49,760 nt of DNA, taken from contig CAZATJ010000006.1 in NCBI GenBank assembly GCA_964488025.1, positions 1 to 49,760 on the forward strand, in the 5' to 3' direction. Source of the stretch: UBA1568 sp964488025 (GTDB lineage Bacteria > Patescibacteriota > Minisyncoccia > Moranbacterales > UBA1568). A program made the position numbers and the translations under genes. Shown here one piece after another: positions 27,159 to 35,305 of this stretch. How positions within the stretch are numbered: the first letter of the stretch is position 1; each line of letters starts with the position of its first letter. The notes under the pieces were generated by a model, which searched no databases, had not been told where the DNA came from, and saw only the letters and a program-made list of their open reading frames with translations.

Positions 27159-27326
27159 TTACAAGAGACCGACTTGTCCGAAGAAGGTGATCGTAATCAC
27201 CGGAAGGAGTGCGAGGAGGAAGGCCATCGACACTTCTTCATTGTCGGTTGATTCCTGAGCCACCTTGGCGCAGGTCGGGCAACCGTCTCCCTGAGACTCG
27301 AGAGTCTCCATTTTTACCTCTTCCAT
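27159..27326 (-). CDS. 55-residue membrane protein with a CPTC motif
   Basis: Too short for ordinary gene calling, but it has a strong leftward promoter (27455-27483) and a terminator behind it. The product starts MEEVKMETLESQ, has GDGCPTCAK at ~13-21, where the C-x-x-C pair could bind zinc or be redox active, and ends in one membrane helix (SMAFLLALLPVITITFF) near the C-terminus. The CxxC head is probably cytoplasmic, but topology is uncertain. Family not recognised. No strong ribosome-binding site precedes the ATG at 27326. The leader contains a long hairpin. Confidence 0.6.
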   Translation of the reverse strand: MEEVKMETLESQGDGCPTCAKVAQESTDNEEVSMAFLLALLPVITITFFGQVGLL

Positions 27327-27388
27327 ACGTTTGTATGTTAGTGTATTAGTTTTTGTCTGCCCTCTACAGACTGTGTTAAAAGAGGGGG

Positions 27389-27447
27389 TTGAGAAAGAAA
27401 AAACGGGCTGTAGACGTGGACGCCTTCACCCGTTTTTCATTTCTCAA
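27389..27447 (-). other. Long hairpin at the 5' end of the leftward small-gene transcript
   Basis: Arms 27389-27407 and 27429-27447 are complementary at about 17 of 19 positions around a 21-nt loop. It begins right at the predicted transcription start (~27448). Read leftward, the 3' arm ends in a pyrimidine-rich run, so it could act as an attenuator, a terminator or a stable RNA element. Confidence 0.6.
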
Positions 27448-27454
27448 CATATTC

Positions 27455-27483
27455 ATTATAGCGCAAAAAAAGAGAAAAGTCAA
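27455..27483 (-). promoter_or_regulatory. Leftward promoter of the 55-residue protein gene
   Basis: On the minus strand TTGACT (27478-27483), 17 bp, TATAAT (27455-27460). Both boxes and the spacing are near consensus. Confidence 0.85.
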
Positions 27484-27504
27484 GCCCCTGTAGCACCCAC
27501 CCTC

Positions 27505-27533
27505 TGGAAAGCGACCACTTTCTGCGCTATACT
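27505..27533 (+). promoter_or_regulatory. Rightward promoter of the cyclophilin gene
   Basis: TGGAAA (27505-27510), 17 bp, TATACT (27528-27533). The -35 is weak. A start near 27540 leaves only about 19 nt of leader before the ATG at 27559. It is back to back with the leftward promoter at 27455-27483. Confidence 0.55.
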
Positions 27534-27558
27534 GAACAAGTCATTAATGATACCGAGT

Positions 27559-28302
27559 ATGTCAAAGAAATTTTTGCTTTTCGGAGTCATAGCGGGAGCC
27601 CTTATGCTTTCGGGATGTACCACGGAAGAAGTGCGTCAGGAGAAAGCCATCAAGGACGGTTTGAATTTCAGTGATCTGGAAAAGACCGCTTTGAAAAATG
27701 ATCAGGCTACCCAGGAGGCAGCGCAGAAAAGTGCCGAAGCTGCCAAGCGGCCGCCAGCACAGACACCACCAGCTAAACCGTTAACCAATAAGAAGATGTA
27801 TACCACTCAACCGACGATGGCTATCGACACGACGAAAAAGTACACCGCGACGCTGGTCACCAGTGCCGGGGAAATCATCGTAGCTCTGAATGCCAAGGAG
27901 ACTCCGGTCACCGTCAACAATTTCGTCTTTCTCGCGAAAGAGAAGTTTTATGACGGCACCATTTTTCATCGGACGATTCCGGGTTTTATGATTCAGGGAG
28001 GAGACCCGGAAGGCACGGGTATAGGCGGTCCCGGGTATCAGTTTGCCGATGAGAAGTTTACCGGATCGTATGATCGGGGCACCATTGCCATGGCCAATGC
28101 CGGTCCCAATACCAATGGGAGTCAGTTCTTCATTATGCATCAGGATTATCCGCTTCCGCCGAACTATGTGATTTTCGGCAAGGTAACGTCGGGGCTGGAA
28201 GTCGTCGATGCGATTGCGGCCGCTCCGACCAAGCCGGGCGGTGAGGGATCGAGTCCGGTTACTCCGGTCGTCATCCAGAGCGCGACTATTATTGAAGAAT
28301 AG
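27559..28302 (+). CDS. Cyclophilin-type peptidyl-prolyl isomerase lipoprotein
   Basis: 247 residues. The ATG at 27559 is chosen because it gives a classic lipoprotein signal (FLLFGVIAGALMLSGC, lipobox LSGC with Cys at ~20); the frame is open further upstream but without such a signal. An Ala/Lys/Pro-rich linker (~50-85) leads to a cyclophilin domain (~95-245) with FHRTIPGFMIQGGDPEGTG and GSQFFIMH, containing the active-site Arg, Phe and Gln residues of the family. It should speed proline isomerisation in exported proteins on the outer face of the membrane, which suits a locus next to secreted proteins, a protease and sortase products. Confidence 0.93.
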   Translation: MSKKFLLFGVIAGALMLSGCTTEEVRQEKAIKDGLNFSDLEKTALKNDQATQEAAQKSAEAAKRPPAQTPPAKPLTNKKMYTTQPTMAIDTTKKYTATLVTSAGEIIVALNAKETPVTVNNFVFLAKEKFYDGTIFHRTIPGFMIQGGDPEGTGIGGPGYQFADEKFTGSYDRGTIAMANAGPNTNGSQFFIMHQDYPLPPNYVIFGKVTSGLEVVDAIAAAPTKPGGEGSSPVTPVVIQSATIIEE

Positions 28303-28315
28303 TTTCCAAGAATCA

Positions 28316-28350
28316 AAAAACCTCCCTGAGTTTATCAAAGGGAGGTTTTT
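28316..28350 (+). terminator. Intrinsic terminator after the cyclophilin gene
   Basis: Stem AAAAACCTCCCT with AGGGAGGTTTTT (28316-28327 with 28339-28350) and T-rich tail. Confidence 0.92.
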
Positions 28351-28430
28351 CTTTTACGGCGCCGCCGATGTTTTGGGAATTTTCTTCCCCGCGATATTCG
28401 TCAGTTGTGCCGAAAAGAGGCAAAAAAGCA

Positions 28431-28439
28431 TGGTATACT
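28431..28439 (+). promoter_or_regulatory. Extended -10 promoter of the protease gene
   Basis: TGG TATACT (28431-28439) with no good -35 at 17 bp. The predicted start is ~12 nt before the ATG at 28458, so the mRNA is nearly leaderless. Confidence 0.5.
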
Positions 28440-28457
28440 GGAAGAAATAATCACGTC

Positions 28458-29921
28458 ATGAAGCACTCTTTTCTCGTGTCGAACTTTTTCAAGAAAACAC
28501 TCTTTTTTGGAGCGGTCTTTCTGGTCGTTTGTATGCCGGGAGTGGCAGAGGCGGAAGGGGAACTTTCCGAAGAAGCGCTGGCGGATTTGGTGAAGCCGGG
28601 CGTGGTGCGTATTGCCGAACATGTCACCGGAACGGCTCGGATTCCAGCCGTCAAGATAGATATACGACAGCGTCTGGTAGCGGTCATTCCTAATCGTTTT
28701 ACCGATGTTACCATCGATGAATATCTTACGGGCAGCGGCTTTATTATCCACCCCGACGGGTATATTGCCACCAATGCCCATGTCGTATCGCTCGAAACGA
28801 TCAAGACTAGCCTGGCTTCCGAAAGTGCCCTCGCCGCTATTTTTGAAAACGCGCTCCTTTTGAGCGAGGAAGAGATGCAGGATTTTTTGGATGACAAGGG
28901 AGGGGAGAATTTCTCGAAAAAGATTGTGCACTACATCATCGAGAATGGAGAGTTCGATCTGAAACATGAGGTGGCGGTGTTGCGGCCGGGTGCCAAGGGG
29001 GCGGCTATCGGCGAACTCATCGCTTCGGGTTTTCCGGCCGAAATCATTTCGGTGAACGATAACTTTCTCGATGACGAGCGTGATGTGGCACTTCTGAAGA
29101 TAGAAGAGAATCACCTGCCGGCTCTTTCTCTGGGGAGGGGAGATGATTTCTCGGTGGGAAAAAAAGTGTTCATTCTCGGTTTTCCGGCAACGGCCGAACT
29201 GAACGGGACAAACCCCGCCGAAGCGACTTTTACTCGGGGCATCGTGAGCGCGGTGAAACAATCGTCCGACGGAAACTTCCAGATTTTTCAGACCGATGCC
29301 AAGGTGTCCCAGGGATCGAGTGGGGGACCGCTTTTTGATGAACAGGGTGATGTTATTGGCATCGTCACTTTTCAGACGGACGAGCTTTCTCGGACCACCG
29401 GGGATAATTTCGCCTTCGCCATCCCAATCGATATTATCAACAAACAAGCCATCGAAGCGAGGGTGTTGCCGGAGGAGGGGGTATTTGGGCGACTCTTTAG
29501 ACAGGGTTTCACCTCATTTTTGAACAAGCACTGCGATACGGCTCTGGCATCTTTCGATGAGGCAGAGAATGGGACGAACGATGTTTTCCAAGTCGAACGC
29601 TCTATCGCGTCCTATCGGTTCAAATGTCAGGAGTGGCAGACGCTCGGGCAATCGCGTGATACTTATTGGGAAGAATTCCGTGATGGAGTCAGTACGCTCA
29701 GTAATCCCCTGCTCTACATCATCGGGGGGGTCATCTTTTCTTTCGGTATTTTGGGAGCGATGATGTTTTGGCTGCTCCGCCAGTTACGTCGGGAGGAACG
29801 GGTAATCGACAGGCTCGAACACCGTCTGCGAGTGGACGAGCAAGAGCTCCGCCATCACGAGCGTGATGCCGCCCTGCGTCCGAGAGAGAAACAGACGCTG
29901 CCTTTCAAGAGAAGAGTATAG
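28458..29921 (+). CDS. Membrane-anchored trypsin-like serine protease
   Basis: 487 residues from the ATG at 28458. A signal peptide (~12-33) is followed by an HtrA-like chymotrypsin-fold domain with His108 (ATNAHVV), Asp209 (DERDVALLKI) and Ser288 (SQGSSGGPLF). About 75 residues with an acidic, helical look are inserted between the His and Asp. There is no PDZ domain, unlike standard DegP/HtrA. Instead a Cys-containing region (~360-405) leads to a membrane helix (~417-440) and a charged, Arg-rich cytoplasmic tail that looks like a coiled coil. It is probably an envelope quality-control protease that faces outward and is tethered at its C-terminus. Confidence 0.88.
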   Translation: MKHSFLVSNFFKKTLFFGAVFLVVCMPGVAEAEGELSEEALADLVKPGVVRIAEHVTGTARIPAVKIDIRQRLVAVIPNRFTDVTIDEYLTGSGFIIHPDGYIATNAHVVSLETIKTSLASESALAAIFENALLLSEEEMQDFLDDKGGENFSKKIVHYIIENGEFDLKHEVAVLRPGAKGAAIGELIASGFPAEIISVNDNFLDDERDVALLKIEENHLPALSLGRGDDFSVGKKVFILGFPATAELNGTNPAEATFTRGIVSAVKQSSDGNFQIFQTDAKVSQGSSGGPLFDEQGDVIGIVTFQTDELSRTTGDNFAFAIPIDIINKQAIEARVLPEEGVFGRLFRQGFTSFLNKHCDTALASFDEAENGTNDVFQVERSIASYRFKCQEWQTLGQSRDTYWEEFRDGVSTLSNPLLYIIGGVIFSFGILGAMMFWLLRQLRREERVIDRLEHRLRVDEQELRHHERDAALRPREKQTLPFKRRV

Positions 29922-29935
29922 TTTCCCATAAGCGT

Positions 29936-31705
29936 ATGATCGGCATCTCAAACATCGTCCTTAGTCGCGAGTTCCGCCTGCCGATTTTTCTCGTATTCCT
30001 CATGCTCGGTGCCTTCATTCTTTCTTTCCCATATTTCTACGGACTGGCCATGCTTATCGGTCTGTGGACTCTGGCCGTCGAATCCTACGCGCGGCTCCGT
30101 ATGGGGAAGTGGAATCTCGACTACTTGGCGCTGCTGACTCTGGTAACGGCACTCCTGCTTCATGAGTGGCTGGCCGGGTCGGTTATCGCGCTTATGGTAG
30201 CCGTGAGCGCGGCGCTCGAAAGTTACGGTACCAAACAAGCCGAAAAGACGCTGCGTGGCCTCTTTGAGGCGCTACCGAAGACGGTGTTGCTCAGGCATGG
30301 AGAGCACGAAACGGAAGTATCGCTTCAGAGTGTCGCTTCGGGCGATACACTGCTTATCCGTCCCAACGAGATGCTTGCTTTCGACGGACATCTGGTTTCA
30401 GAGAAGGCACTTTTGAATGAAGCCAATCTGACGGGAGAGATGGAACCGGTGCTCTACGAAAAACGGAAGCTTTTGAAGAGCGGAAGTATTAATGTCGGCG
30501 AGGCATTCGCTCTCGAGGTGCGGGGAGATTTTGAACACTCGAGCTATCGCAAGATTTTGAAATTGGTTGAGGAAGGGAAAAAGCATCCGTCACCACTGGC
30601 GCGTTTAGCGGAAAAATATAATATCTGGTTTTCTCTTTTCGCTCTCGCGCTTTCCGGCGGCGCCTATTTCCTGTTCGATGATTGGAATCGTTTTTTGGCG
30701 GTACTGGTCATCGCTACCCCGTGCCCGCTTCTCATCGCCGCTCCGATGAGTTTCATCGGCGGATTGAACAAGGCGGCGCGCAAAAATATCATCGTGAAAA
30801 GTCCCTATGCCCTGGAGTTGCTTGCCAAAACGAAGGTCTTTTTCTTCGACAAAACGGGCACGCTTACCCTGGGCGTTCCGCGTCTGAAAAAAATCGAATT
30901 GTTGGATCAGGGTTTGGATCAGGATCAGGCGCTTGATTTGGCGGCTGCCCTGGAACGACACTCCTTTCACCCGTTGGCTCGATCCTTGGTGAAGGAACAG
31001 GGGGAACGCTCACATGTCGAGATACCAGAGGCACAGGATGTTGAAGAGATTCTGGGTGAAGGTATCTTCGGGACGATAGCGGGCAGTCGCTTCGGCATCG
31101 TCAAATCACCGGGCGTGTCGCGGGGGCTTTCGGTTGATCTGACCCACGAAAATATTTCAATCGCTCGTTTCCTTTTTGATGACGAGTTGAAGGGCGATGT
31201 TTCCAAGGTATTCGATTATTTACGGGAACGGGGATATTTTTTCGGTATCCTGACGGGTGACAAGCAGGCCAATGCTGATCGTTTGCTCGGCGGCTTCGGT
31301 CTTCCGATCTATGCCGAATCGACTCCGGACAAAAAAGTAGCGCTGCTGAAACGCTATCAGAAAGAGGGGCAACTGGTTGGGATGATTGGGGATGGGGTGA
31401 ATGACGCGCCGGCGTTGGCTCTGGCCGATGTGGGGATTGTTTTTTCCGGAAACGAAAACAGTGCCTCAATCGAGGCGGCTGATGTGGCGCTTTTGGGGAA
31501 TGACGCTTGGAGCATCCGTGATGCCATTCATATCGGTCGCCGATCTTACCACGTGGCGCTTCAAAGTATTGCTCTCGGCATCGGACTGTCTTCACTTGGT
31601 ATGGTACTGGCCTTTTTCGGGGTTATCCCCGTGCTGGAGGGAGCCATTCTCCAGGAAGTAATCGACGTGGTGGTCATCGTCAATGCCCTGCGTTCCACGT
31701 ACTAA
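29936..31705 (+). CDS. P1B-type metal-transporting ATPase
   Basis: 589 residues, short for the family because it lacks any N-terminal metal-binding domain. Membrane helices occur at ~12-65 and ~70-95. The actuator domain carries TGEM (T166-M169) where TGES is usual. The CPx helix has TPCPL with Cys263; the phosphorylation Asp is D305 in DKTGTLT. SFHPLA carries the nucleotide-binding HP pair, and GDGVND (~485) is the hinge. The last helices (~550-585) close the membrane part. The CPC-type membrane motif suggests a soft or transition metal such as Zn, Cd, Cu or Co, but specificity cannot be read from this. It follows the protease by 14 bp and is probably co-transcribed. Confidence 0.92.
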   Translation: MIGISNIVLSREFRLPIFLVFLMLGAFILSFPYFYGLAMLIGLWTLAVESYARLRMGKWNLDYLALLTLVTALLLHEWLAGSVIALMVAVSAALESYGTKQAEKTLRGLFEALPKTVLLRHGEHETEVSLQSVASGDTLLIRPNEMLAFDGHLVSEKALLNEANLTGEMEPVLYEKRKLLKSGSINVGEAFALEVRGDFEHSSYRKILKLVEEGKKHPSPLARLAEKYNIWFSLFALALSGGAYFLFDDWNRFLAVLVIATPCPLLIAAPMSFIGGLNKAARKNIIVKSPYALELLAKTKVFFFDKTGTLTLGVPRLKKIELLDQGLDQDQALDLAAALERHSFHPLARSLVKEQGERSHVEIPEAQDVEEILGEGIFGTIAGSRFGIVKSPGVSRGLSVDLTHENISIARFLFDDELKGDVSKVFDYLRERGYFFGILTGDKQANADRLLGGFGLPIYAESTPDKKVALLKRYQKEGQLVGMIGDGVNDAPALALADVGIVFSGNENSASIEAADVALLGNDAWSIRDAIHIGRRSYHVALQSIALGIGLSSLGMVLAFFGVIPVLEGAILQEVIDVVVIVNALRSTY

Positions 31706-31721
31706 GAAGCTAAAAGCTACA

Positions 31722-32918
31722 CTACTTGTATCTGAGGGCATCAAGGGTATCGATGGAGGATGCCTTGCGGGCCGGGAAGACGCCGGTCATGAAACCGACA
31801 AAGGCGCCGAAGGCGATGACGGTCATGATGAACCAGAGCGGACTGTAGAAGAGGTCGACGGATTCTCCGCCGAAACGGGTAGCGACGAGGTTGATGAAAA
31901 AGTTGAGCACCTCACCCTCGATCATTCCGAGTATGACGCCGCCCAAGGCCCCGAGGAAGCCCATCAGGGTGGATTCCATGACGAACATGAGTGAAATCGA
32001 GCCGCGCGAGGCGCCGATAGCCTTCATGATACCGATCTCTTCGGTTCGTTCCAGAAGCGCGATGGTCATGGTGTTGAACATACCGATAGCCGACACGATG
32101 AGAGCAATCATGCCGAAGACCATGAGAACGAGCTGGATGGCATTGAAGACCTTGTTCGCCTGATCGATGGTTTCCGATATGGAAGAGGCGGCAAAGCCTC
32201 GCTGTTCAATTTCCTGACGCACGCTATCGAGTACCTGGGTCGAAGAACACTTTACTTTGAGTTTTGTATAATTAGTGAGCGGAAAGCCTTCCAGGGAATC
32301 GAGCGACAGATAAACGATGTTTTCTTCGCCGTCCGCGATGCCGGCAATGGTGTAGACCTCTTTCGGGGAGAAGGAGTTCTTGCGACTCACTTGTCCGGTG
32401 GCGTCGTTCTGGAACAGGGTAAGCGTGACGGTTTTTCCGAGCATCTCTTCCGGAGCGGTGCCGAAGACCTGGGATACCGCCTTGGTGATGATGACTTTGT
32501 TTGCTTCATCGCTGGTGAAGAGGCGGCCGTAGGTGATTTTGACTCCTTCTGATTTGAGGAGGGCAGCCGAAGAGCTGACGGTATTGACATCGAGCGTGAT
32601 ATCGTCGAACTTCCCTTGGCCGGAGAGTTCGAGAACCGGGATGACATCAGAGACGTTAGGGATAGTTTTCAGTGTTTCGATGACGCTGTTGTCGAGGGCA
32701 GTGGCTCCGGCGGTATCGTTCAAAGTGACATCGAGCGTGACCAGGGCATCGGACGTGGTGATTTTTTGGAGCAACGTGCGCTGCAGACCGTAGCCGAGCG
32801 AGACGAGGAAGATGATAGCCGCGATACCGACCGACATGCCAAGAATAGTCAAGAGAGTTCGCATGGTGCGAGCCTTAAACATACGCATGGACAATTTGAG
32901 GATATCGAAAAACCGCAT
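31722..32918 (-). CDS. MacB/FtsX-like ABC transporter permease
   Basis: 398 residues. The N-terminal helix (~20-42: TLLTILGMSVGIAAIIFLVSL) is followed by a large extracytoplasmic domain (~50-270). Three more helices (~280-305, ~325-355, ~365-390) give the four-helix MacB topology. MacB-type transporters use ATP in the cytoplasm to move substrates or transmit force to extracytoplasmic partners. Its ATPase is encoded immediately upstream, with a 3-bp gap. It is convergent with the metal ATPase gene; only 16 bp separate them and no terminator hairpin was seen there. Confidence 0.9.
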   Translation of the reverse strand: MRFFDILKLSMRMFKARTMRTLLTILGMSVGIAAIIFLVSLGYGLQRTLLQKITTSDALVTLDVTLNDTAGATALDNSVIETLKTIPNVSDVIPVLELSGQGKFDDITLDVNTVSSSAALLKSEGVKITYGRLFTSDEANKVIITKAVSQVFGTAPEEMLGKTVTLTLFQNDATGQVSRKNSFSPKEVYTIAGIADGEENIVYLSLDSLEGFPLTNYTKLKVKCSSTQVLDSVRQEIEQRGFAASSISETIDQANKVFNAIQLVLMVFGMIALIVSAIGMFNTMTIALLERTEEIGIMKAIGASRGSISLMFVMESTLMGFLGALGGVILGMIEGEVLNFFINLVATRFGGESVDLFYSPLWFIMTVIAFGAFVGFMTGVFPARKASSIDTLDALRYK

Positions 32919-32921
32919 AGG

Positions 32922-34226
32922 CTAGCTGTACTTTAGGAGCATGATGATTTCTATCTCACGGACCAATTTCTCGGCCGTACTCTTATGGAGACCGATACCG
33001 CCGAGGCTTATTTTTTGATCGAGGCGTTTCTCCATTTCGAGCTGACCGATCTTACTTTCCGTACGGAGCCGCAGCGTTGCCTGCAGACGCAGTCTCTGTT
33101 CGTCGTTTAATTTGAGATGGAAGAGATTACTGAGATATTTTTCCAGACTGATGACACCGAACTTGGGAGTGGCCTTGAGGATTTGAACTTGTTCCAGAAT
33201 AGCTGCTGTCCGATCAGCGAAAGAATCGGCTCGCATGCGGTTCCAGCCGGCCCCGCCCTCATCGAAGTCGAGATCCAGGCGATTTCTGAAGACTTCCGTA
33301 TCGATATTTTTGAAGAGCAGCTCTTTCAGGAAGGCTTCGGCCATGCTGAGCCGTTCCTCAGGAAGTTGCGAGAGTAGGTGAGCAAGAAGCTGCTTGGCCT
33401 TGAATGGGACCAAAAGCACATCGACTTGCTGCGGCAGGAGACTCTTAAATGACGCCATAAGCATCTTGAGTTCGTTCGATTCCTGACTTTCCTCTAGCAC
33501 CGGCTTCTTCTTGGCCTCTATCGGACGTTTTTCCTTGAAGACCTCTTCCTTGATAACCCGGCCGTCTTTCATGTGGATGACTCGGTCGGCATAAATCAGA
33601 TGTTCCGGGTTATGAGTCACCATGATAACGGTTTTTTTGTCGACCGTATTGAGTTCCTTCAGGATTTTCAGCACATTCTCCGCGCTTTCGCTGTCGAGGT
33701 TACCGACCGGTTCGTCAGCCAGGATGATTTCGGGGTTGTTGATGAGCGAGCGGGCGATGGCGACACGCTGCTTCTGTCCGCCGGAGAGTTGATTGGGGAA
33801 TTTATTGGATTGTTCGACGATGCCGAATCGTCGCAGAAGCCCGATTCCGGCCTGTCTCCGTTCCCGGGTGGCGACTCCCTGGAAAACTTTCGGCAGGCAG
33901 ACGTTGTCCAATATGTCGAGCGAAGAGATGAGGTAGAAGGCTTGAAAAATCATGCCGAGCTTTTTTTGATGGAGTTCAAGCTCTTCCGCGCGGGTCATTT
34001 TGGCGATTGAAGTACCCTGAATAAGCACGTCGCCATAGGTCGGCGACTGCAGTCCTGAGATGGAATAGAGTAGTGTCGACTTGCCGCAACCGGACGGACC
34101 GAAGATAATCACGTATTCCTGTGGGTAGATAGTGATATTGGTCTCTTCAAGGGCGCGCGTTTCGTTACTTTTCCCCTGATTGTAGATGATGCGCAGCTTA
34201 TCAACCACGATAATCGGGTCGTTCAT
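32922..34226 (-). CDS. ABC transporter ATPase with unusual C-terminal extension
   Basis: 434 residues, about 200 longer than a normal MacB/LolD-type ATPase. The ABC domain (~5-228) has Walker A G43-T51 (GPSGCGKST), signature LSGGQKQRVAIARS, Walker B IILADEP and the H-loop MVTHN. The extension (~240-434) is charged and helical with no recognised family. It contains LSQLPEERLS, GGAGWNRMRADSF and LRLRTESKIGQLEMEKRLDQ, and may regulate the ATPase or bind a partner. It forms a leftward operon with the permease. Confidence 0.9.
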   Translation of the reverse strand: MNDPIIVVDKLRIIYNQGKSNETRALEETNITIYPQEYVIIFGPSGCGKSTLLYSISGLQSPTYGDVLIQGTSIAKMTRAEELELHQKKLGMIFQAFYLISSLDILDNVCLPKVFQGVATRERRQAGIGLLRRFGIVEQSNKFPNQLSGGQKQRVAIARSLINNPEIILADEPVGNLDSESAENVLKILKELNTVDKKTVIMVTHNPEHLIYADRVIHMKDGRVIKEEVFKEKRPIEAKKKPVLEESQESNELKMLMASFKSLLPQQVDVLLVPFKAKQLLAHLLSQLPEERLSMAEAFLKELLFKNIDTEVFRNRLDLDFDEGGAGWNRMRADSFADRTAAILEQVQILKATPKFGVISLEKYLSNLFHLKLNDEQRLRLQATLRLRTESKIGQLEMEKRLDQKISLGGIGLHKSTAEKLVREIEIIMLLKYS

Positions 34227-34340
34227 GTTTTTTGTTTCAGATTTATCCAGTGAAACAACTTCGAACCAGGAAAATAGGCCTTTTTTTCCTGTGATTCCTT
34301 ATGATACAACATTCGAAGTGGTGTCACCGGGTTTGCTTCT

Positions 34341-34369
34341 ATAGTAGCATATTTTAGGATCTCTTCTAA
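34341..34369 (-). promoter_or_regulatory. Leftward promoter of the ABC exporter operon
   Basis: On the minus strand TTAGAA (34364-34369), 17 bp ending in TGC, TACTAT (34341-34346). The leader of ~107 nt holds two hairpins. One is AGGAAAA with TTTTCCT (around 34269-34291); the other, GTTTCA with TGAAAC (~34234-34256), is very close to the start codon. Confidence 0.55.
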
Positions 34370-34430
34370 GGGCTGAATGATGAGTTTTGCAAGACTTTAT
34401 TATTCCCTGCTTTTCAGCTATCCTTGATAC

Positions 34431-34535
34431 ATGACTAAACCGCTTTCGACTATCATCGTACTTGGGGTAATCCAGATGATTATCCTGACCTTGGTGTTTT
34501 TATATTTTTACCGGCTCACTCATACTGGACAATGA
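34431..34535 (+). CDS. 34-residue single-pass membrane peptide
   Basis: Starts MTKPLSTIIVLGVIQMIILT, is almost entirely one membrane helix (~6-27) and ends RLTHTGQ. Its TGA overlaps the ATG of the following MsrQ-like gene (ATGA at 34532-34535), a strong sign that it is translated and coupled. It may be a small subunit or stabiliser of that membrane protein. No homologue was recognised; the evidence is the gene arrangement and composition. Confidence 0.6.
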   Translation: MTKPLSTIIVLGVIQMIILTLVFLYFYRLTHTGQ

Positions 34536-35248
34536 CATCTATCCTTGAAATATTGTTTACGGCTCACGACCGAGTGAGTGCCTTCCTCGCAAAGCATTTC
34601 TTCCTCATAAAGAAACTGATTCTTATCGTGGCTCATCTTTCGCTCTTTGGTTTTCTTTTCCCGGAGATGCGCAAGGATTTTGGCTCCTATGCCATCGTGG
34701 TGCTTTTGGTGCTCCTGTTCTTGAGTCCGGTGTCGAAACTTCTCCGCGCGCGTCTTCTGCTTCAACTGATGGGCCTCAGGAGGGAGCTCGGCATCCTGAT
34801 GGCCTACCTGGCGACCGTGCACGGCGTGGGATACCTGATCGATCCGGATTGGTTCTCTTTTCTTACCACGCCGTACTTGATGGGAGATTTTTTTTCTATT
34901 AGTCCTCGCTACCTCTTCGGTTTCGGAGCCTATGCTTTGACGTTGCCGCTTGTGTTGACTTCCAACAATTTAGCGCAGCGGTCGCTCGGCGGTAAGAATT
35001 GGAAGCGTTTACATACCCTGGTCTATCCGCTTCTTGTTCTGGCTCTGTTTCATAAATTTCTCCGGCCCAACGGAGCGAGCGTACAGGATCTGCTCATGCC
35101 TGCTTTTATTCTTCTTTCGTACGTGGTGCTCAAAATCCTGGCTTGGAAAAACATTTTTTCTCCACTGGCGAAGGTTATTGCCTGGGGAGCCGCGCGTTAT
35201 CACGACTATACGGACAAAAAAAAGGAGAGCGATGGATACCTTGAGTAA
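34532..35248 (+). CDS. MsrQ/YedZ-like haem-binding membrane protein
   Basis: 238 residues, six membrane helices. Landmarks of the ferric-reductase-like/MsrQ family: RRELGILMAYLATVHGVGYL near 85-105 with a candidate haem His, then LVLTSNNLAQRSLGGKNWKRLHTLVYPLLVLALFHKF at ~140-175 with two more His (listed here in parts: LTSNNLAQ, WKRLHTL, LALFHKF). In other bacteria MsrQ passes electrons through haem to the periplasmic methionine-sulfoxide reductase MsrP; no msrP is present here. Next to a DsbA-like gene, it may feed electrons to extracytoplasmic redox repair. Coupled to the upstream 34-residue peptide. Confidence 0.75.
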   Translation: MTSILEILFTAHDRVSAFLAKHFFLIKKLILIVAHLSLFGFLFPEMRKDFGSYAIVVLLVLLFLSPVSKLLRARLLLQLMGLRRELGILMAYLATVHGVGYLIDPDWFSFLTTPYLMGDFFSISPRYLFGFGAYALTLPLVLTSNNLAQRSLGGKNWKRLHTLVYPLLVLALFHKFLRPNGASVQDLLMPAFILLSYVVLKILAWKNIFSPLAKVIAWGAARYHDYTDKKKESDGYLE

Positions 35249-35269
35249 GAGTTGGTTTTTTGCTAGAAT
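35241..35269 (+). promoter_or_regulatory. Promoter of the DsbA-like gene
   Basis: TTGAGT (35241-35246), 17 bp ending in TGC, TAGAAT (35264-35269). The -35 overlaps the stop codon of the upstream gene. AGGAG at 35287-35291 lies 14 bp before the ATG at 35306. Confidence 0.7.
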
Positions 35270-35305
35270 GAAAAGAGTTAATTTTTAGGAGTGAGTTTTT
35301 ATAAT

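Noticed and set aside
31706..31721. Terminator between the metal ATPase and the ABC permease genes
   Set aside because: Only 16 bp with a short AGCT-type repeat; no hairpin of useful size.
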